This document shows positions 1-12,240 of a stretch of DNA of 64,000 nucleotides, piece by piece. The stretch spans positions 7,322,501-7,386,500 of the forward strand of contig JBBMNZ010000027.1 of NCBI GenBank assembly GCA_037954325.1, in the 5' to 3' direction. Position numbers and translations under genes: made by a program. This DNA comes from Fistularia commersonii. Taxonomy: Eukaryota; Chordata; Actinopteri; Syngnathiformes; Fistulariidae. Below the pieces are notes generated by a model. It searched no databases. It was given only the letters and a program-made list of their open reading frames with translations, and was not told where the DNA came from. Position 1 is the stretch's first letter. Every line of letters begins with the position of its first letter.

Positions 1-29
1 CATGTGTGCGTGCGTGCGTATGTGCATGG

Positions 30-83
<54 letters not shown>

Positions 84-412
84 GTAGTGCAGTAGTGATG
101 GCCAACATTGATCCATGATAGCTGTGTCAGGGGGAGATAAGGCCTGCCTCTCCCCGGAGGACCAGCCCCAGGCACGGGGAAGGAGGAGAAAGAATCCTCT
201 GGTCAGCTGGATGAAGGGAAGGTTGGGAAAGAGAGCTAATGTTTGACCCTGTCCACCTCGAATCATGACTTTTTTTTGGCATATTTTCATAAACAAATAG
301 TTATCTTTACAATTACCAAAGGTTTATACACCTTGATCACAGAGTTAACATTTTTAGTTATATCAAGCAAATATTTGAATTCTATAATAATGTGTCCTGA
401 TTTCTCTTCCAG
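1..412. other. Intron sequence upstream of the first visible ESRRG exon
   Basis: No coding sequence is visible here. Bases 4-86 are an imperfect then pure GT microsatellite. The stretch ends in a pyrimidine-rich tract and an AG at 411-412 that serves as the acceptor of the next exon. The earlier ESRRG exons (N-terminal domain, zinc fingers, hinge, start of the ligand-binding domain) must lie left of the window. Confidence 0.75.
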
Positions 413-519
413 GTTTCTCTACACTGTCATTGGCAGACCAAATGAGTCTACTGCAGAGTGCATGGATGGAGATCTTGATCTTACGTGTTGTGTATCGCTC
501 ACTGTCATTTGAAGACAAG
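413..519 (+). CDS. ESRRG: Oestrogen-related receptor gamma, ligand-binding-domain exon (third from last)
   Basis: ESRRG is an orphan nuclear receptor that binds single ERR response elements in the nucleus and is constitutively active through its ligand-binding domain. This exon encodes 35 full codons after a split Gly codon, including STLSLADQMSLLQSAWMEIL and VVYRSLSFEDK, which correspond to the middle helices of the ligand-binding domain. It sits between an AG at 411-412 and a GT at 520-521 and ends in phase 0, joining across a 97-bp intron to the next exon. As I recall the human protein, the match is close, with small changes such as Arg for Gly before VVYRSL and Lys for Glu after SFED. ESRRB is the main alternative paralogue. 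The last exon favours gamma. Confidence 0.93.
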
Positions 520-616
520 GTTAGCATATCTGACTCAATGTTACTTGCTTATCCTCAATATTTCACTATTTGCAGCTTCATTTAAAGTCCTGTGCCCCTC
601 CTGTGTGTTTCCATAG

Positions 617-779
617 TTGGTGTATGCTGAGGACTACATTATGGATGAGGACCAGTCAAAGCTGGCTGGTCTTTTGGACCTGAACAATGCAATCCTTCAA
701 CTTGTCAAGAAATACAAAACTATGAAGCTGGAGAAAGAAGAATTTGTCACTCTCAAAGCTATCGCCTTGGCTAACTCAG
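617..779 (+). CDS. ESRRG: Oestrogen-related receptor gamma, ligand-binding-domain exon (second from last)
   Basis: The exon reads from LVYAEDYIMDEDQSKLAG through LLDLNNAILQLVKKYKTMKL to VTLKAIALANS. It is nearly identical to what I recall of the vertebrate ERR-gamma ligand-binding domain in this segment. It starts in phase 0 after CATAG (AG at 615-616). It ends after the first base of a codon at 779, before GT at 780-781. That one-base overhang is completed by AC at the start of the exon at 4747, giving D and so the sequence ANSDSMHIED. The preceding 97-bp intron is typical of compact fish introns. Confidence 0.95.
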
Positions 780-1280
780 GTTTGGACTAAAGTGCTTTTC
801 ACTGATGTTTATTTGTCAATACTTCTATGTTTGTGGGTGTGTGTGGTTTTGAGAGCACACCAGTGGTGGAGAAAGAGTTAATCCCTGGGCTTTTGCAGTC
901 CCACGGGACTCATTTAAGCCCAACCATCAAACAACTTGTTTTTATTCTCTACCCTCAAACATACACAGACTACAACGCAACATAAAATGACAAACCCCAG
1001 ATATCTCACAACATGGCTGGTTTGTCATACTACAATGCACAAATCTACGATACACATGTATACACGCGCATATTAGCAACACAAAACACATGTGGACACA
1101 CACACATGGATTTTCAACCAATAGCTAACTTGCAATCACTAACAAAGTGGAGATCCCTTTTACAATTAGCATAGTCGTCTCTTCAGATGCCTGTTAAATA
1201 AGGTGAAATCATTAGAACCCAAAGTCTGTCGATAACGCCCCCCCACCTCAGATGTGTCCAGCTGCATCGACAGCTGACTG

Positions 1281-1293
1281 ACACACACACACA

Positions 1294-1332
<39 letters not shown>
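1281..1332. repeat. (CA)n microsatellite
   Basis: About 26 CA units with a single interruption by G near the left end, in the last ESRRG intron. Confidence 0.95.
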
Positions 1333-1335
<3 letters not shown>

Positions 1336-1507
1336 GGCCTCCTTCCCTCCCATGACCTGTCTTTTGAACTTTGTCTTGGAAGCTGGCCAGCTCTTCAGTA
1401 CTCTTTAATTACAAGGGGGGAGCTGTCAATACAATGTGTTTAAATGGGAGAATGCAATGGTACAGCGTTGAATAGTGAGGGAGGGGCCTTTTGTTCTAAT
1501 TCTGCCA

Positions 1508-1509
<2 letters not shown>

Positions 1510-1549
<40 letters not shown>
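1510..1549. repeat. (CA)n microsatellite
   Basis: A pure run of about 20 AC/CA units in the last ESRRG intron. It generates a spurious Thr-His open frame. Confidence 0.95.
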
Positions 1550-1551
<2 letters not shown>

Positions 1552-2704
1552 TCAGTTAGAATATTGTTTTACGGAACAAATCTTAGACAACTATGTACTT
1601 AATGGATCTGAGTTGGACCTTATTACGCTAACTTTTTTTAGATTCTGGAATAGCTCAACTTTGTTTTTACTAATATGTCATTAATTTTGAAGTGTTGCTG
1701 GATTTTGACACATATTTCACACATTATGAAGCTTTTAAACAAGCTTGATTTTGATTGATTATCTTTAGCCACCTTTGGCCCAGGAGTGGCTATGCTACGA
1801 CAGAAAATACTGACTTTTCATAAATTATATCATAATTTAATGAACCAGTTCTTTCACTCATTTGGAAAGAACAGCTTTGTGTGTTTGACGGAGACAAACA
1901 TTTTTATATACGTTTGTGTACACCAAAGATAAAAACAAATAAAAGAAATTGTCAACTGAAAGTGAAGACGACTGGATAAGCATTTTTGAAAAGCATTGTT
2001 GTCTTGGTGCTTTATCCCTTTTTCCAATCCGAGAGACCAAAAGTGCAACCGTGCGTGACTGTGGATTGACATACTGTCCAGGATGTCATTGCCATATTTC
2101 ACGATACTTTAAACAGAAAGACGTTTAGACTAGAAATGCAATATTTTATTATCACAAAAAATGGTGATTAAACAAAGCATGGAGTAGTCAGAACAATTTC
2201 CCTAGGTGGAAAGAGAAGTTGGAACAAATACTTGAAATTATATCAACATAATTGGTAATCAGTATGACACCTACCTAGAAAAAGGGGTTTCAGAATCATT
2301 TTTAGCTTCTTTTTATTTCTTTGTTGCAAGTTTGTTTTGGATAATGTGATGTCAAATACACATTTAAATACACATTTGTCACTGTCATGTAAACTGGTGG
2401 AAATTACAAAATCCAAAAAACCTATAAATTATCATTTAAAAAAAAACCTCACTGTTCAGAAAATACACATTAGAAATAAGCTGTTCCTTTTACTGATTAA
2501 AATCACAGAACTTTGCATCATTGCCCAGTCTCTTAACTGCTTTTCTAACACAACAGAATGCTAGCATTAGCATTTTGAAGGGCACTGACACTAATTAATT
2601 CACAGGATGCTAATCGTCTGCATTAATGAAGCCAAGCCTTAAGAAATGTTAGCAAACGTGCCCCACATGTAAAGGCAGTTAAAGTAGCCATGGGAAGCAG
2701 GGTG

Positions 2705-2706
2705 TG

Positions 2707-2769
<63 letters not shown>

Positions 2770-2820
2770 CACGTGTGTGTGCACATGTGTGTGTGTGTGC
2801 ATGCGCGCACATGCACATGC
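2705..2820. repeat. (GT)n microsatellite with imperfect alternating purine-pyrimidine flank
   Basis: Pure GT repeats run to about 2760, followed by imperfect GT/GC/CA alternation to about 2820. Long alternating purine-pyrimidine tracts like this can adopt Z-DNA in vitro. Nothing in the sequence shows a function. Confidence 0.9.
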
Positions 2821-4171
2821 TCCATGTTAACCTGTTTTTTTACAGCCTTATGTGCTCATGCTCATTAAGGTGTCCTGTTGTACTTGTGAGTGTACCATGG
2901 TTCACAGCGCACTATGCAGTGGTCTATTAACTGAAACACTAGACAAACAGCATCTAACACTATATGGAATTAATCCAACTTTGGTTTATCTTATGTTCTT
3001 ACCTACGTGCTCTAAATTTCAGAAAATTAAAAGTAAATGAAAAGTAATTCATTTATGGCTCTGGGTACCAGTGATGACACATACATTTTGCAGATATTGC
3101 AGGAAAATACTTTTCAAGAGTTATACCTGCTAAAAACAATCAAGCTGTCCTCCAAAAATATGAATTTCAATCCAAATAATATGCTGTCACGAAATATCAT
3201 CATACAACAAAGCAAGAGCAAAAGAACACCAAATCACTCCTCACTGGGGAAAATAAAGAAAACGAGTGAACTGATAGAAGCTGAGTTTTCTATTGATCCT
3301 TAAAGAACAAACCAACTGGTCTGGTCCTGCATACTGATAAGTGCATTACACTCTATAGATCCAGCCTTATGTGTTATGTGGGTCTTTCACGTATACACTC
3401 ATGCAGATGTAGTTGTCTTTTTTAGCATTATCCATTATGTTTGCCCATTTTATCTAGAGTCCACTTATAGCAAAGCGCATCTTATTTACTTATTGGTCCA
3501 AGTTTATATTCTCTATGGCAAAGGTTTGTCAGTGTCAACGACAGATATGCTAACTAATGTGCATGACAAAGCCACTTGTGTTTCAAATATCTGAGTGGCC
3601 AGTACTTTCTTTTCAAATTTTAGACAAACGATCATCTGGTAGAAAATAAACCGTAAAAAAAGTTATGTATTTGTATTGGATACTAATTAACGAGTAAATC
3701 CATGTCTGCCCTCTGATTTTCATCTGGCTATAGATAATAGAGCTAACTTGGAAAAGATATTGGAAAATTCAATTTTGACGGCAAAGCGGGACATGTTTCC
3801 AGCCATTCCATATGCAACTAAAACAGCAGCAGTATGTTTGTTTGAGACTTAATGATGGTTATATTTACAGTTTATACCTAGTACTTGAAATTTTCGTTAG
3901 CAGCATCATGGACTCAGCTCGCTGGGCTGGCAGTCTGGGGGGGTGGGTTGCCTATCCCTAGTTGCCTTGTGATTATTATTTATCATGCATGTAGTCATTG
4001 ATCTGAGACATTGATCGGAGGTTAGGAGCTAAAGGCCAGCTCACATTAAGACTTTGCATCCCTACGGGGCAATATGGAGCGTTATTATTGAGGGACATTC
4101 TCACATCCACTGCCATATATGCTGAAACACACGTTACATGCCAGCTTAAAGAGAGATTACACGTGTGCAAA

Positions 4172-4198
4172 GACACACACACACACACACACACACAC
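4172..4198. repeat. (CA)n microsatellite
   Basis: About 13 AC units, located 550 bp before the last ESRRG exon. Confidence 0.9.
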
Positions 4199-4746
4199 TC
4201 TCAGGTGTTCCTTCATCTCTCCATCGTCTGATCCATTTCTCCGCCCACTTGTCTTCCAATCTCTCCATTCATCACTCCCACAGATACACACTTTAAAGAT
4301 GGAAAAAGTTGCCTGCCTTGAACATAAAGGTCTCATCCATTGGATTTTTTCATTGTAGTTTTAATTTTCAGCTTTGGGAGTTATTCTATACCAAAAAGCT
4401 GTCTTTTTGAGTATATTCCATGTTAAAGTTCATGAATCTTTGAGATATTTTTATTCTGCTGTATAAAATACATGTGTATTAATTTGCTTTTCAAATGCAA
4501 AAGGTACATGTGCCACCTTTCTAACATAAAAAAAAAAAAGAATGTTAACATCTTGCTGTGCAGTCAAGCATTTTCCACTCTGAAATAATGGCATGCAGTA
4601 CAAGAGATTGTGGTTATATTAGTTGCCTCTCATGTTAGTGATGAAACACAATCCATTATTCAGATATTATTTTTCTGCTCCGTGGAAGTGGCCACTTATC
4701 TTTACTTTAGCAAGAATATTGTACATTTTCTCTCCTTCTTCTCCAG

Positions 4747-4991
4747 ACTCCATGCATATTGAGGATGTGGATGCGGTGCAGAAACTCCAAGATGTTCTCC
4801 ATGAGGCCCTGCAGGACTATGAGGCTTCCCAGCACCAGGAAGATCCCCGCCGAGCGGGCAAGCTGCTCATGACCCTCCCCCTGCTCCGCCAGACTTCCAC
4901 TAAGGCTGTGCAACACTTCTACAGCATCAAGCAGGACGGCAAAGTCCCGATGCACAAACTCTTCCTGGAGCTGCTGGAAGCCAAGGTGTGA
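4747..4991 (+). CDS. ESRRG: Oestrogen-related receptor gamma, last coding exon with AF-2 helix and stop
   Basis: The exon begins after CTCCAG (AG at 4745-4746) and completes the Asp codon split with the previous exon. It encodes the C-terminal ligand-binding-domain helices, with SMHIEDVDAVQKLQDVLHEA, EDPRRAGKLLMTLPLLRQT and VQHFYSIK. The AF-2 helix is MHKLFLELLEAKV, directly followed by TGA at 4989-4991. The EDPRRAGK segment and the ending right after EAKV fit ERR-gamma better than ERR-beta, whose isoforms differ there. AF-2 is the coactivator-binding helix and is intact, with Leu where I recall Met in human (FLELLEAKV). Teleosts often keep two esrrg copies (a and b); which one this is cannot be decided here. 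Confidence 0.95.
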
Positions 4992-5116
4992 GGATGGGGG
5001 TAGAGGTAGAAAAGACAGCTAGCTACCAGTCTGAACCACCAGAGATTCAACAAAACTCTATACAACTCCTAATGACCTCTTTCTCTTTTACACGCTCACA
5101 CTCCCACACACATATG

Positions 5117-5119
<3 letters not shown>

Positions 5120-5150
<31 letters not shown>
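5120..5150. repeat. (CA)n microsatellite
   Basis: About 15 CA units, 130 bp after the ESRRG stop codon. Confidence 0.92.
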
Positions 5151-5154
<4 letters not shown>

Positions 5155-5272
5155 ACAATATTTCCCATAAGTATGTCTCCTGACACATCCCCCTATGAAT
5201 AGACAAGTAAACTATGCCTCCTTCCTGAACCCCTGAATCTTCATTTTCAAAACCAAGGCGCTCAATAGACCT

Positions 5273-5301
5273 CTTTTTTTTTTTTTTTTGGGGGGGGGGG
5301 G
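5273..5301. repeat. Poly-T / poly-G junction
   Basis: Seventeen T are followed directly by twelve G. Homopolymer lengths here may not be reliable in an assembly. Confidence 0.85.
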
Positions 5302-8300
5302 TGCTGACAGATGGAGTGAACCCACCCCTCATTGCCGAAGGAAGTTGATATTTCCTTTTAAAACTAATATCATGCTATTAACAGTTACTGCGGTGACTCA
5401 GAACTAGAACAATGACAAATGTATGCATTTAATAACAGTTAAGATGTTATGAACTACAAACAAGGACACATTTAAAAGAAAGTGAAAGCTCTTCATTTTA
5501 GTTTTGAGAGACTATAGGACCCTCGTCTCCTTCCCCCATCTTGTTTTCCCCTACAGAGTTTTTTAAGTGACGAAGAAAAATGGGGGGTGGGGGGAGGTGG
5601 ACAATAAGAAGTATTAACGACCTGTGTTGTCACGTAACCTGTACGATGATATTTGGATGGATGGACAGAGAGACAAGAAGAGGAGATTTGCCCTGCCAAA
5701 GAATGGAACTCATCCATTCGGAGGATGCCAGCGAACGTAGCTGTCATAACCCCAAACCGGATCTTTGCGTGAGTGGCTTTTAATCCTGGACCACAAGAGC
5801 CCTCCTGGTTTTCTCTTCCATTATTAGTTCTTCAAAAATGTTTCTGTTTATCAAGAAAACCAGCAGAGCTTGAATTTCCAAGGGCCAGAGTCAGAAACCA
5901 CAGCTCGATAATTAACGTCACGATTTCCGAACTTTCCCCCGGCTTTCGGCTTCAATCTGAGTTTTTTGTTGTATCTGTTGAGAAGCACACACCCTGGCCT
6001 CGCAAACCTCTCACAACCAGAGTTTTGATGGTTTTCAACGTTTTAATGCTGAAAATTGTGTCAGATAGAGTTGTGATTAATTGACAGTTAAAAACAAACA
6101 AGTGTCCCTCCAAATGACATCAGACTCGATCGGTACAGTGGTGGAAAGGATGTAAATGGTGGATGTACAAGAAGGCTCACTTTACATTGTCTATGATGCT
6201 CCGTACTTTGTCAAACTCTCCTCTTGTGTTTGAGACTTTTTCAGCTCCTCGGTGGTTCGGGCTACAGCCAACCACACAACAGTCGGTAGAGATTTAAGTC
6301 TTTGAATGTGCCATTAAACATAGTCTATCCCATGCTTGTTACCCAAACTCTAAAAGCAAAGTGTCACTTCCTCCGAGCTCTATTGCGCTTACAATGTCGA
6401 GGTCATCTCTTGTGTAATAACGCAGATATTTTACGTGAGTCATTCTGTGAGCAATGGGGGAGCTTCAGTCATTCAACGCAATATCAACCAGAAGGAAAGG
6501 TGTGTTGACAAAACTGACTGGACAACTAGTCGACTTGCTTTGAATCTCCTTATTTGTTCTTAATTTATTGAAATACTGTTAGTGATGATACCAATATTAG
6601 GGTTGTAAATAATTGTCATCCTGTATATGACTTATAACGCGGCTTTGTTTTGTTATTAATATTGTCTCCTTAATACTGAGTCAATCATGTATTTCCTTTT
6701 CTTCTGTCAACTTGACCACTTTCAGCTATTATCATATATATAAATATATACATATAAATATAACAGATAATAATCAAGTAATAATGTATTAACAAATCAG
6801 CGTTTATCTTAGAAACTCCAAGCAATAGTGGTTTTAAAATGAGGGATTTGTGCATATGGATGAAACCTGCAATATTGACATTATATGCCAGTCTTGAATT
6901 CAAGCAAAGACAGAGTGTGTTTGTAGATTCTCATACTTTAAGTCAGTCACACATAGTCAGTATTTCCTATCATTAGGGTAATTTGGGGGAGGAATGTCAA
7001 CATAAAATGTTAATAATGTCATTATTACTGTCATCATTATGGTATGCCGGATGCATGTGAAAATGAGGGTCAAAGATGTAAAACAATACAAGCAACTAAA
7101 AACTTAAAAAGATCCAACCCAGATTGCAGTTAGACATTGTGCAGAACATCCGTCCGACCCCGCTGCTTTAACTGTCACATTTCTGACATTAAAACAAATC
7201 ATGTTTTTACTTCAAATAAACAGTTCAATAATGCTGTTTCATTTCCTCAAGTTGGATGTTTAATCCGCCACACAGAAGAACATGGGGACCATTGGAAAAC
7301 CAAACAAAATCCTCATTTTTGCTGAGATCAGTGGTGCTAGTGTAACCAAACCCAATCTGTTCATAAAAACATACATATATTTTTGTTCACTCACTTCTCC
7401 ACCTTCTGTTGTGAAACATTTCGGCATGTCCCAACACTCATCTCAAAGGAACTATACGAATTGTTAAAATATTAAAAATAACCCCCATCAGTTCATGTTG
7501 GTGGGGAAATTCAACATACACTTTGAGACTTGTCCCCCCCCCCTTTTTTTTTTTTTTTTTTTCGCAGAATGTCTTACCCAAACAATAATTTCACCTGCAT
7601 GAGCTTCTTTTAAAATTTTAACTAAACCCAAAGCCCTAATATTATGATTATCATGTTTATTTCTACCAGCGAGAAACTGAAAGCTGAGCTGTCCTACATT
7701 GAACAGTCAAGAAACATACTGCAGATCTGATCAACTGTACTTTTAACAAGTGATTACAGTCCGGGATTTCTTATCAATTTTGTCTCTTTGGAATGCCATT
7801 ATTTATCTTATTTCTTATTTCTAAAGCTGATAAAGAATGCCAAAATGTTTAATCGAGATGATGGCGGTGTAATTTAATATAAACTGGCAACTTGTCATAT
7901 GAGGAGAGCTGCAATGAAGTGTAGTTGATCTCTGACATCACACGCTCTGCATCACACATCAGTGTTAATACTACGGGGTATTTTTTCAGCCATTGTTGAC
8001 ATTGTATATTGTAAATGAAACAGATTATAATTCTAACATAAGACATTTTATTGGAAACAAAAAGGGAAAAAAAAGTTGAAAAAAAAAAAGTAGTTCAACC
8101 TCAGTGTATGTTTCATGTTTGCTGTTTTTCTATCAAGAAAAAAACTCCTTTATTTTGCTTTTTTTTCTGATTTTGTTTAAAAGTCTTCCTCTTTTTTTTA
8201 TGCCCCTCCTGTTCTGTTGCATCCTCTGAGGCATTGCTGTGTATTTTTTCTCGTGGTGATTCCCGTTTTGTGCCGTGCGCTTCTCCCTTAGAACCCAAAG

Positions 8301-10749
8301 TATACTAGAGGCCATGTTGTCTGTCTGTCTTTCGGATCAGTCGGCTGAGGGTCTGGGCAACGGATTCTCTCACAACCAACCGAACCGGATTCTAAGGCTC
8401 TTCTTGAAGCTTTCTAGACCACCGAGATCAAATTACACTATCCTTACAACTATACACAAATAACTGAATATTAAGTATCTAAATGAAGACACACCGAGTA
8501 CAAGTATGTAAAGGGGGTCATTTGTGTAACTTTCCTGTAGATTAAACAATAAATTGTATATCTTTAGGTTTAAATAAAAAATAACTGAAAAGGATATTTG
8601 CGTAATTCAAAACTGTAGGTGGCTCTTTTTTAATAAATCTGCTGTATATAACTGCCTTCCATACAGTTTGGCGAAATACAAAGTTGAAAAGAAAAAAAAA
8701 CTTTCTTATCTTTCTTAAAATATCTGCATTGTTTTTCCTTTTTTTAATTGATTTTCGGGAAAACATCCTGATTTACAACAACGAATAAGAAGACAGCGTT
8801 GAGATGATTTTTTTAATACTAAAGGTTTTTTGGAATCGGCGGAAAAAGTAATGTTAATATATTCAGTTTTTATCTGCTATTTCTCTTCGACATGCACTCA
8901 TTGCACAGGTTGTGCTTTGGCCCTAGAATGAAGAACCAAAAAAACCACGGTTCAAACTCAAACTCCCAGACCATTCTTAAAGAGCTTGTTATTATAAGTG
9001 TAATTGTACCTCTTTATACCCATTTGTAGATTTATAGACTCTAATACAAATAACATACATTCAAATATTCTACGGTCTTAAATATGGACATTTGTTTTTG
9101 AGAGGAAGCATACGACTTCTTTCAAAGGTACAGAAAGGATAGGAAGTCCCTTTTCCTAATTTGTTTAATATTGACACTTTAGCCACCTTCCCATTCTTAA
9201 AAAGCTGTTGGTACAAAAGTCTACTCTTGATAAAAAAATCGCTTATTTTAAGCTATCCTTTCTCCTTTGTTGATGTTTCTCCTATGCTGCCTATTTTTAT
9301 TTGTCTTTTGTCAAACCAAACCTGTGAATCCCTGAAAGGCTCAAAATGATGAGAAATAAAAGTCTTCCTGAACAAAAAAAAGGCTGAGGGGCTTTTAGTT
9401 AAATGCCCAATTAGATGTGTAGAAATCATTGGCATCTGAAAGATATTTCCATTAATTACTTTATTAATGGAAAATGTTTGAAATTCAGTATTCAGCTACT
9501 CTCTTAACAGCAATTCATGCAGCATTAGAATTATAAACCCTGTCAAACATCCCAACCAAAAACCAGTGGTTTTCATGGGCTTTGATTTAACAGGCTGCTA
9601 TTAGCTTATATTTATTTAGATGAAGAGGACAGAAATCTTTATGTTTATTTGTTCATATGTTTGTTTGTTTGTTCTTCCTGTTAAGAAATAATATCTGGAT
9701 GACTGTACTTTGACAAGACAAGAGTTGCACTTTTTTTGTGTTGGGTTAACCAATGTTGCTACTGGAATTATTCTGCAGTTAGTATAAAAAACAGAAATAT
9801 GGAGAAGAACAGTGTTCTGACAAACCAAACTGATGTTTTCCATGTGTTACAGTGGAGGAATGACTTTATGGGTTTATGAAATAAATTGACCTGGTTGCAC
9901 TTTTAGCACCACCCTATTTCCCTCATTTGTTAGAACCATTAGCTGTCAATAGTTTATGTAATAATACCGGAGCTGATGACTTCTTTAGCCGTAGAAACAA
10001 AGCAGGTTCGCCATCTTCAGTGGTTTTTCCTGACAAAGCTGAGGCAGAACCGCGTACATCCGCGGCTCTACGGTGTCTTTTAGTTGTAATTAACCCCCGA
10101 GTGTATCTGTCACCTGTGCTGCGGTTTACGCTGCAGTCTGAATTTTACAAATGTGAAGAAAATACGAAGGGAGAGACTAAGTTGGCACATCTTGGTAAAA
10201 GAATTATTTGAAGTTGATCAAAGGGTGGTGAAGAGTTGTGGATGAGAGAGGACCCTGTAGTGTTATTTAAAAAAAAAAAAACATGTCCGTAGATCTTAGA
10301 TGTGCTTCACATCAGAAAAAAAAATAAAAATAAAAATAAACAATTACCTGTATATTTTTGTGATGTGTATCATACAAGTGTGCTCCAATGATAATGTCCA
10401 TTTGTGTAAATGTATTTATTTCACATTGTATATATTGTTCAATGCAAAAAGAGAGACCTATGATTCTGTAACTTAAACTACTATTGGTTGAAACATTACA
10501 TGTGTTACTCCAGACTATGCCTTTCAGGATTATTACAGTAGAGCAATATCAATTAAAACCAGGCTTCCAGTTTTGACATCTGTCTCACGACTCTTTGATT
10601 TCTCACACCATCCTTTTGTGTCTTGAGTTTATTTTTCGTGTTTCTGATAACAGATTTTGCGCACACTCGACTTGAAAACGTTATTTCACAACTTGAAATG
10701 TGCCGTGGGTGCTTCTGCCTCACAGAGAGAAAAGGGGCCTTTCTGTGTG

Positions 10750-10995
10750 CAGTTTGTGTGTTTCCTGTGTCTGTGTGGGCCTCGTCCAGAATCTACGGTT
10801 TTCTCACACAGTCCAAAACCATGCATTGGAGACCCTAAATTGCCCAGAGATGTGAAAAAGAGAGTGACGGGTTGTGTTTCTCTATATCCGACCCTGTGAT
10901 CGACTCGTGACTGGTCAATGGTGAACAATGCTCCTTGCTCAATGGTAGCCCTACCCCTGCAACCGTGAGTGCAGGATAAATGATATAGATATTGG
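10750..10995 (-). repeat. Degenerate copy of a dispersed fish LINE-derived repeat
   Basis: Read on the minus strand, this resembles two + strand stretches elsewhere in the window, about 26640-26905 and 45015-45290. The shared blocks, in order, are a segment around GGCAATTTAGGGTCTCC, one around TTTTGGACTGTG, and one around GCCCACACAGAC. This ordering is typical of a repeat that is very common in teleost genomes. The copy is old and fragmentary and carries no intact reading frame. Confidence 0.65.
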
Positions 10996-12137
10996 ATGTT
11001 TTAATGAAATTTGGCATAATCACTGACATTCATTAACCATAACATCAGTACAACGCCCTACTGTTGATATTTCCTCCGAATAAGCATTGTCAAAGAGGCT
11101 CACTGGAAATCATTGCCATTTTCGCGTGGGCTTTTTGCTTCAACGGCTTAAATATCTGCATTGAAAAAAGTGCTGTTCAAACCTGATCTCATAGTTAAAC
11201 AACATCTACTTATTGAGTATGTTGTCCTGGCCCCTAAACTATATGCAGTACAAGAAATCTCTGCAAGAAAAATCACCATATAGATATAGAATCTGTAGGT
11301 GCAGGAGAAAGATAATGACAAAGAAAACCATTTTTTGTTTCAATTTGGGTTTTCTCTTTAAGTGAACCAATGAATGTATGAATGTTAGGTCCATGTGGAC
11401 AAAGGAACTGGAGCTCGTCGGCCAAAAGAACAGTTGTGCCTTTTATAACCTGGAGATTTATGTCACTCCTTTACTTCCTATTCTGTTCAGAAAACTTAAG
11501 TTATAAATCGGGTTCTGGAAAAGGGGAAGCATGTAACACACCTCCTGGTGCCACTAGGAAAAGTAACATTGTATATTTTCGCAGAGATGACCGGAATTTA
11601 GCGAGGTAATGAATTCTGAAACAGACACTGCATGAAGTGTTTTGTTTAGGAATGTAAGACATTTGTTTAAACCAAACCCTTTGGTTCAGCAGCCCTGAAA
11701 TAAATAAACATGCATATAAACACATACACAAACACACAAGGTGTGTGTCGTGACACAGGAAAAAAAAGATGGCAAATATATCGGAAAAAGATTTAACTGA
11801 AAAACCTGCCCCGGTTTTCGTTTGCAGTCACTGTCATTTTGTTGTTCTTTAAAATTGGGCTCATTTGTTAAATTTTTACCATCTATTCATATCCCTGTGC
11901 TACTTCTCAGGCTCTTTATCTCTTGCACACATGCACACAAACACACACACACACCCGCACACCAATAGCCAGCAGCAGTAAATTGAATGCAGAGGCCAGA
12001 TATTTAATGTAGCAGAGAGCCATGAAGCATTTTAAGAAGCCTTTTTCTAACAGGGGGAGCCCTGACCTGCAGGCAAATATTTTTCAACCAGATGACATAA
12101 GAAGATATTAGCCTGAATAGAGTGAGAATTTTATTCC

Positions 12138-12240
12138 TTCTCTCTCTCTCTTTCTCTTTCTCCTTCTCAGGTCTTTCTCTCTCTCCTTGCGATTTGGGTT
12201 GCTGCCTGCGCTCCCCCTTACCCCTCCCCTTGCACATATG
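12138..12240. repeat. Pyrimidine-rich (CT)n-like tract
   Basis: A run of CT-rich simple sequence containing short (TC)n blocks. It gives artefactual Ser/Leu-rich and Arg/Glu-rich open frames on the two strands. Confidence 0.75.

Larger units (their letters stand above)
780..4746 (+). other. ESRRG last intron (about 4.0 kb), microsatellite-rich
   Basis: This is the GT-AG intron between the last two ESRRG coding exons. It contains four CA/GT arrays (about 1281-1332, 1510-1549, 2705-2820 and 4172-4198). Short open frames in it are low-complexity or AT-rich and show no protein features. I see no further exon. Confidence 0.85.
4992..10575 (+). other. ESRRG: Probable ESRRG 3' UTR (end uncertain)
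   Basis: The sequence after the ESRRG stop has no other gene and is AT-rich, with short A and T runs and AATAAA motifs at 8548-8553 and 9880-9885. An ATTAAA at 10552-10557 would end transcription near 10.57 kb. Two Pumilio-type motifs (TGTAAATA at 6604-6611 and TGTATATA at 10427-10434) are present. ESRRG has a long 3' UTR in mammals, so a multi-kilobase UTR is plausible. The end and any alternative polyadenylation sites are inferred only. A (CA)n array at 5120-5150 and a T17G12 homopolymer junction at 5273-5301 lie near its start. Confidence 0.35.

Noticed and set aside
2709..2930. Cys/Val-rich open frame
   Set aside because: It is the translation of a GT microsatellite. The same applies to frames at 1475-1684, 4119-4358, 15506-15829, 44244-44468 and 55952-56251.
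5493..6084. Several short frames after the ESRRG stop that might be a further exon
   Set aside because: The ESRRG protein ends normally after the AF-2 helix with TGA at 4989-4991, so these are in the UTR.
9927..10211. A 94-codon open frame downstream of ESRRG
   Set aside because: No recognisable protein features or splice context. It more likely lies within the 3' UTR.
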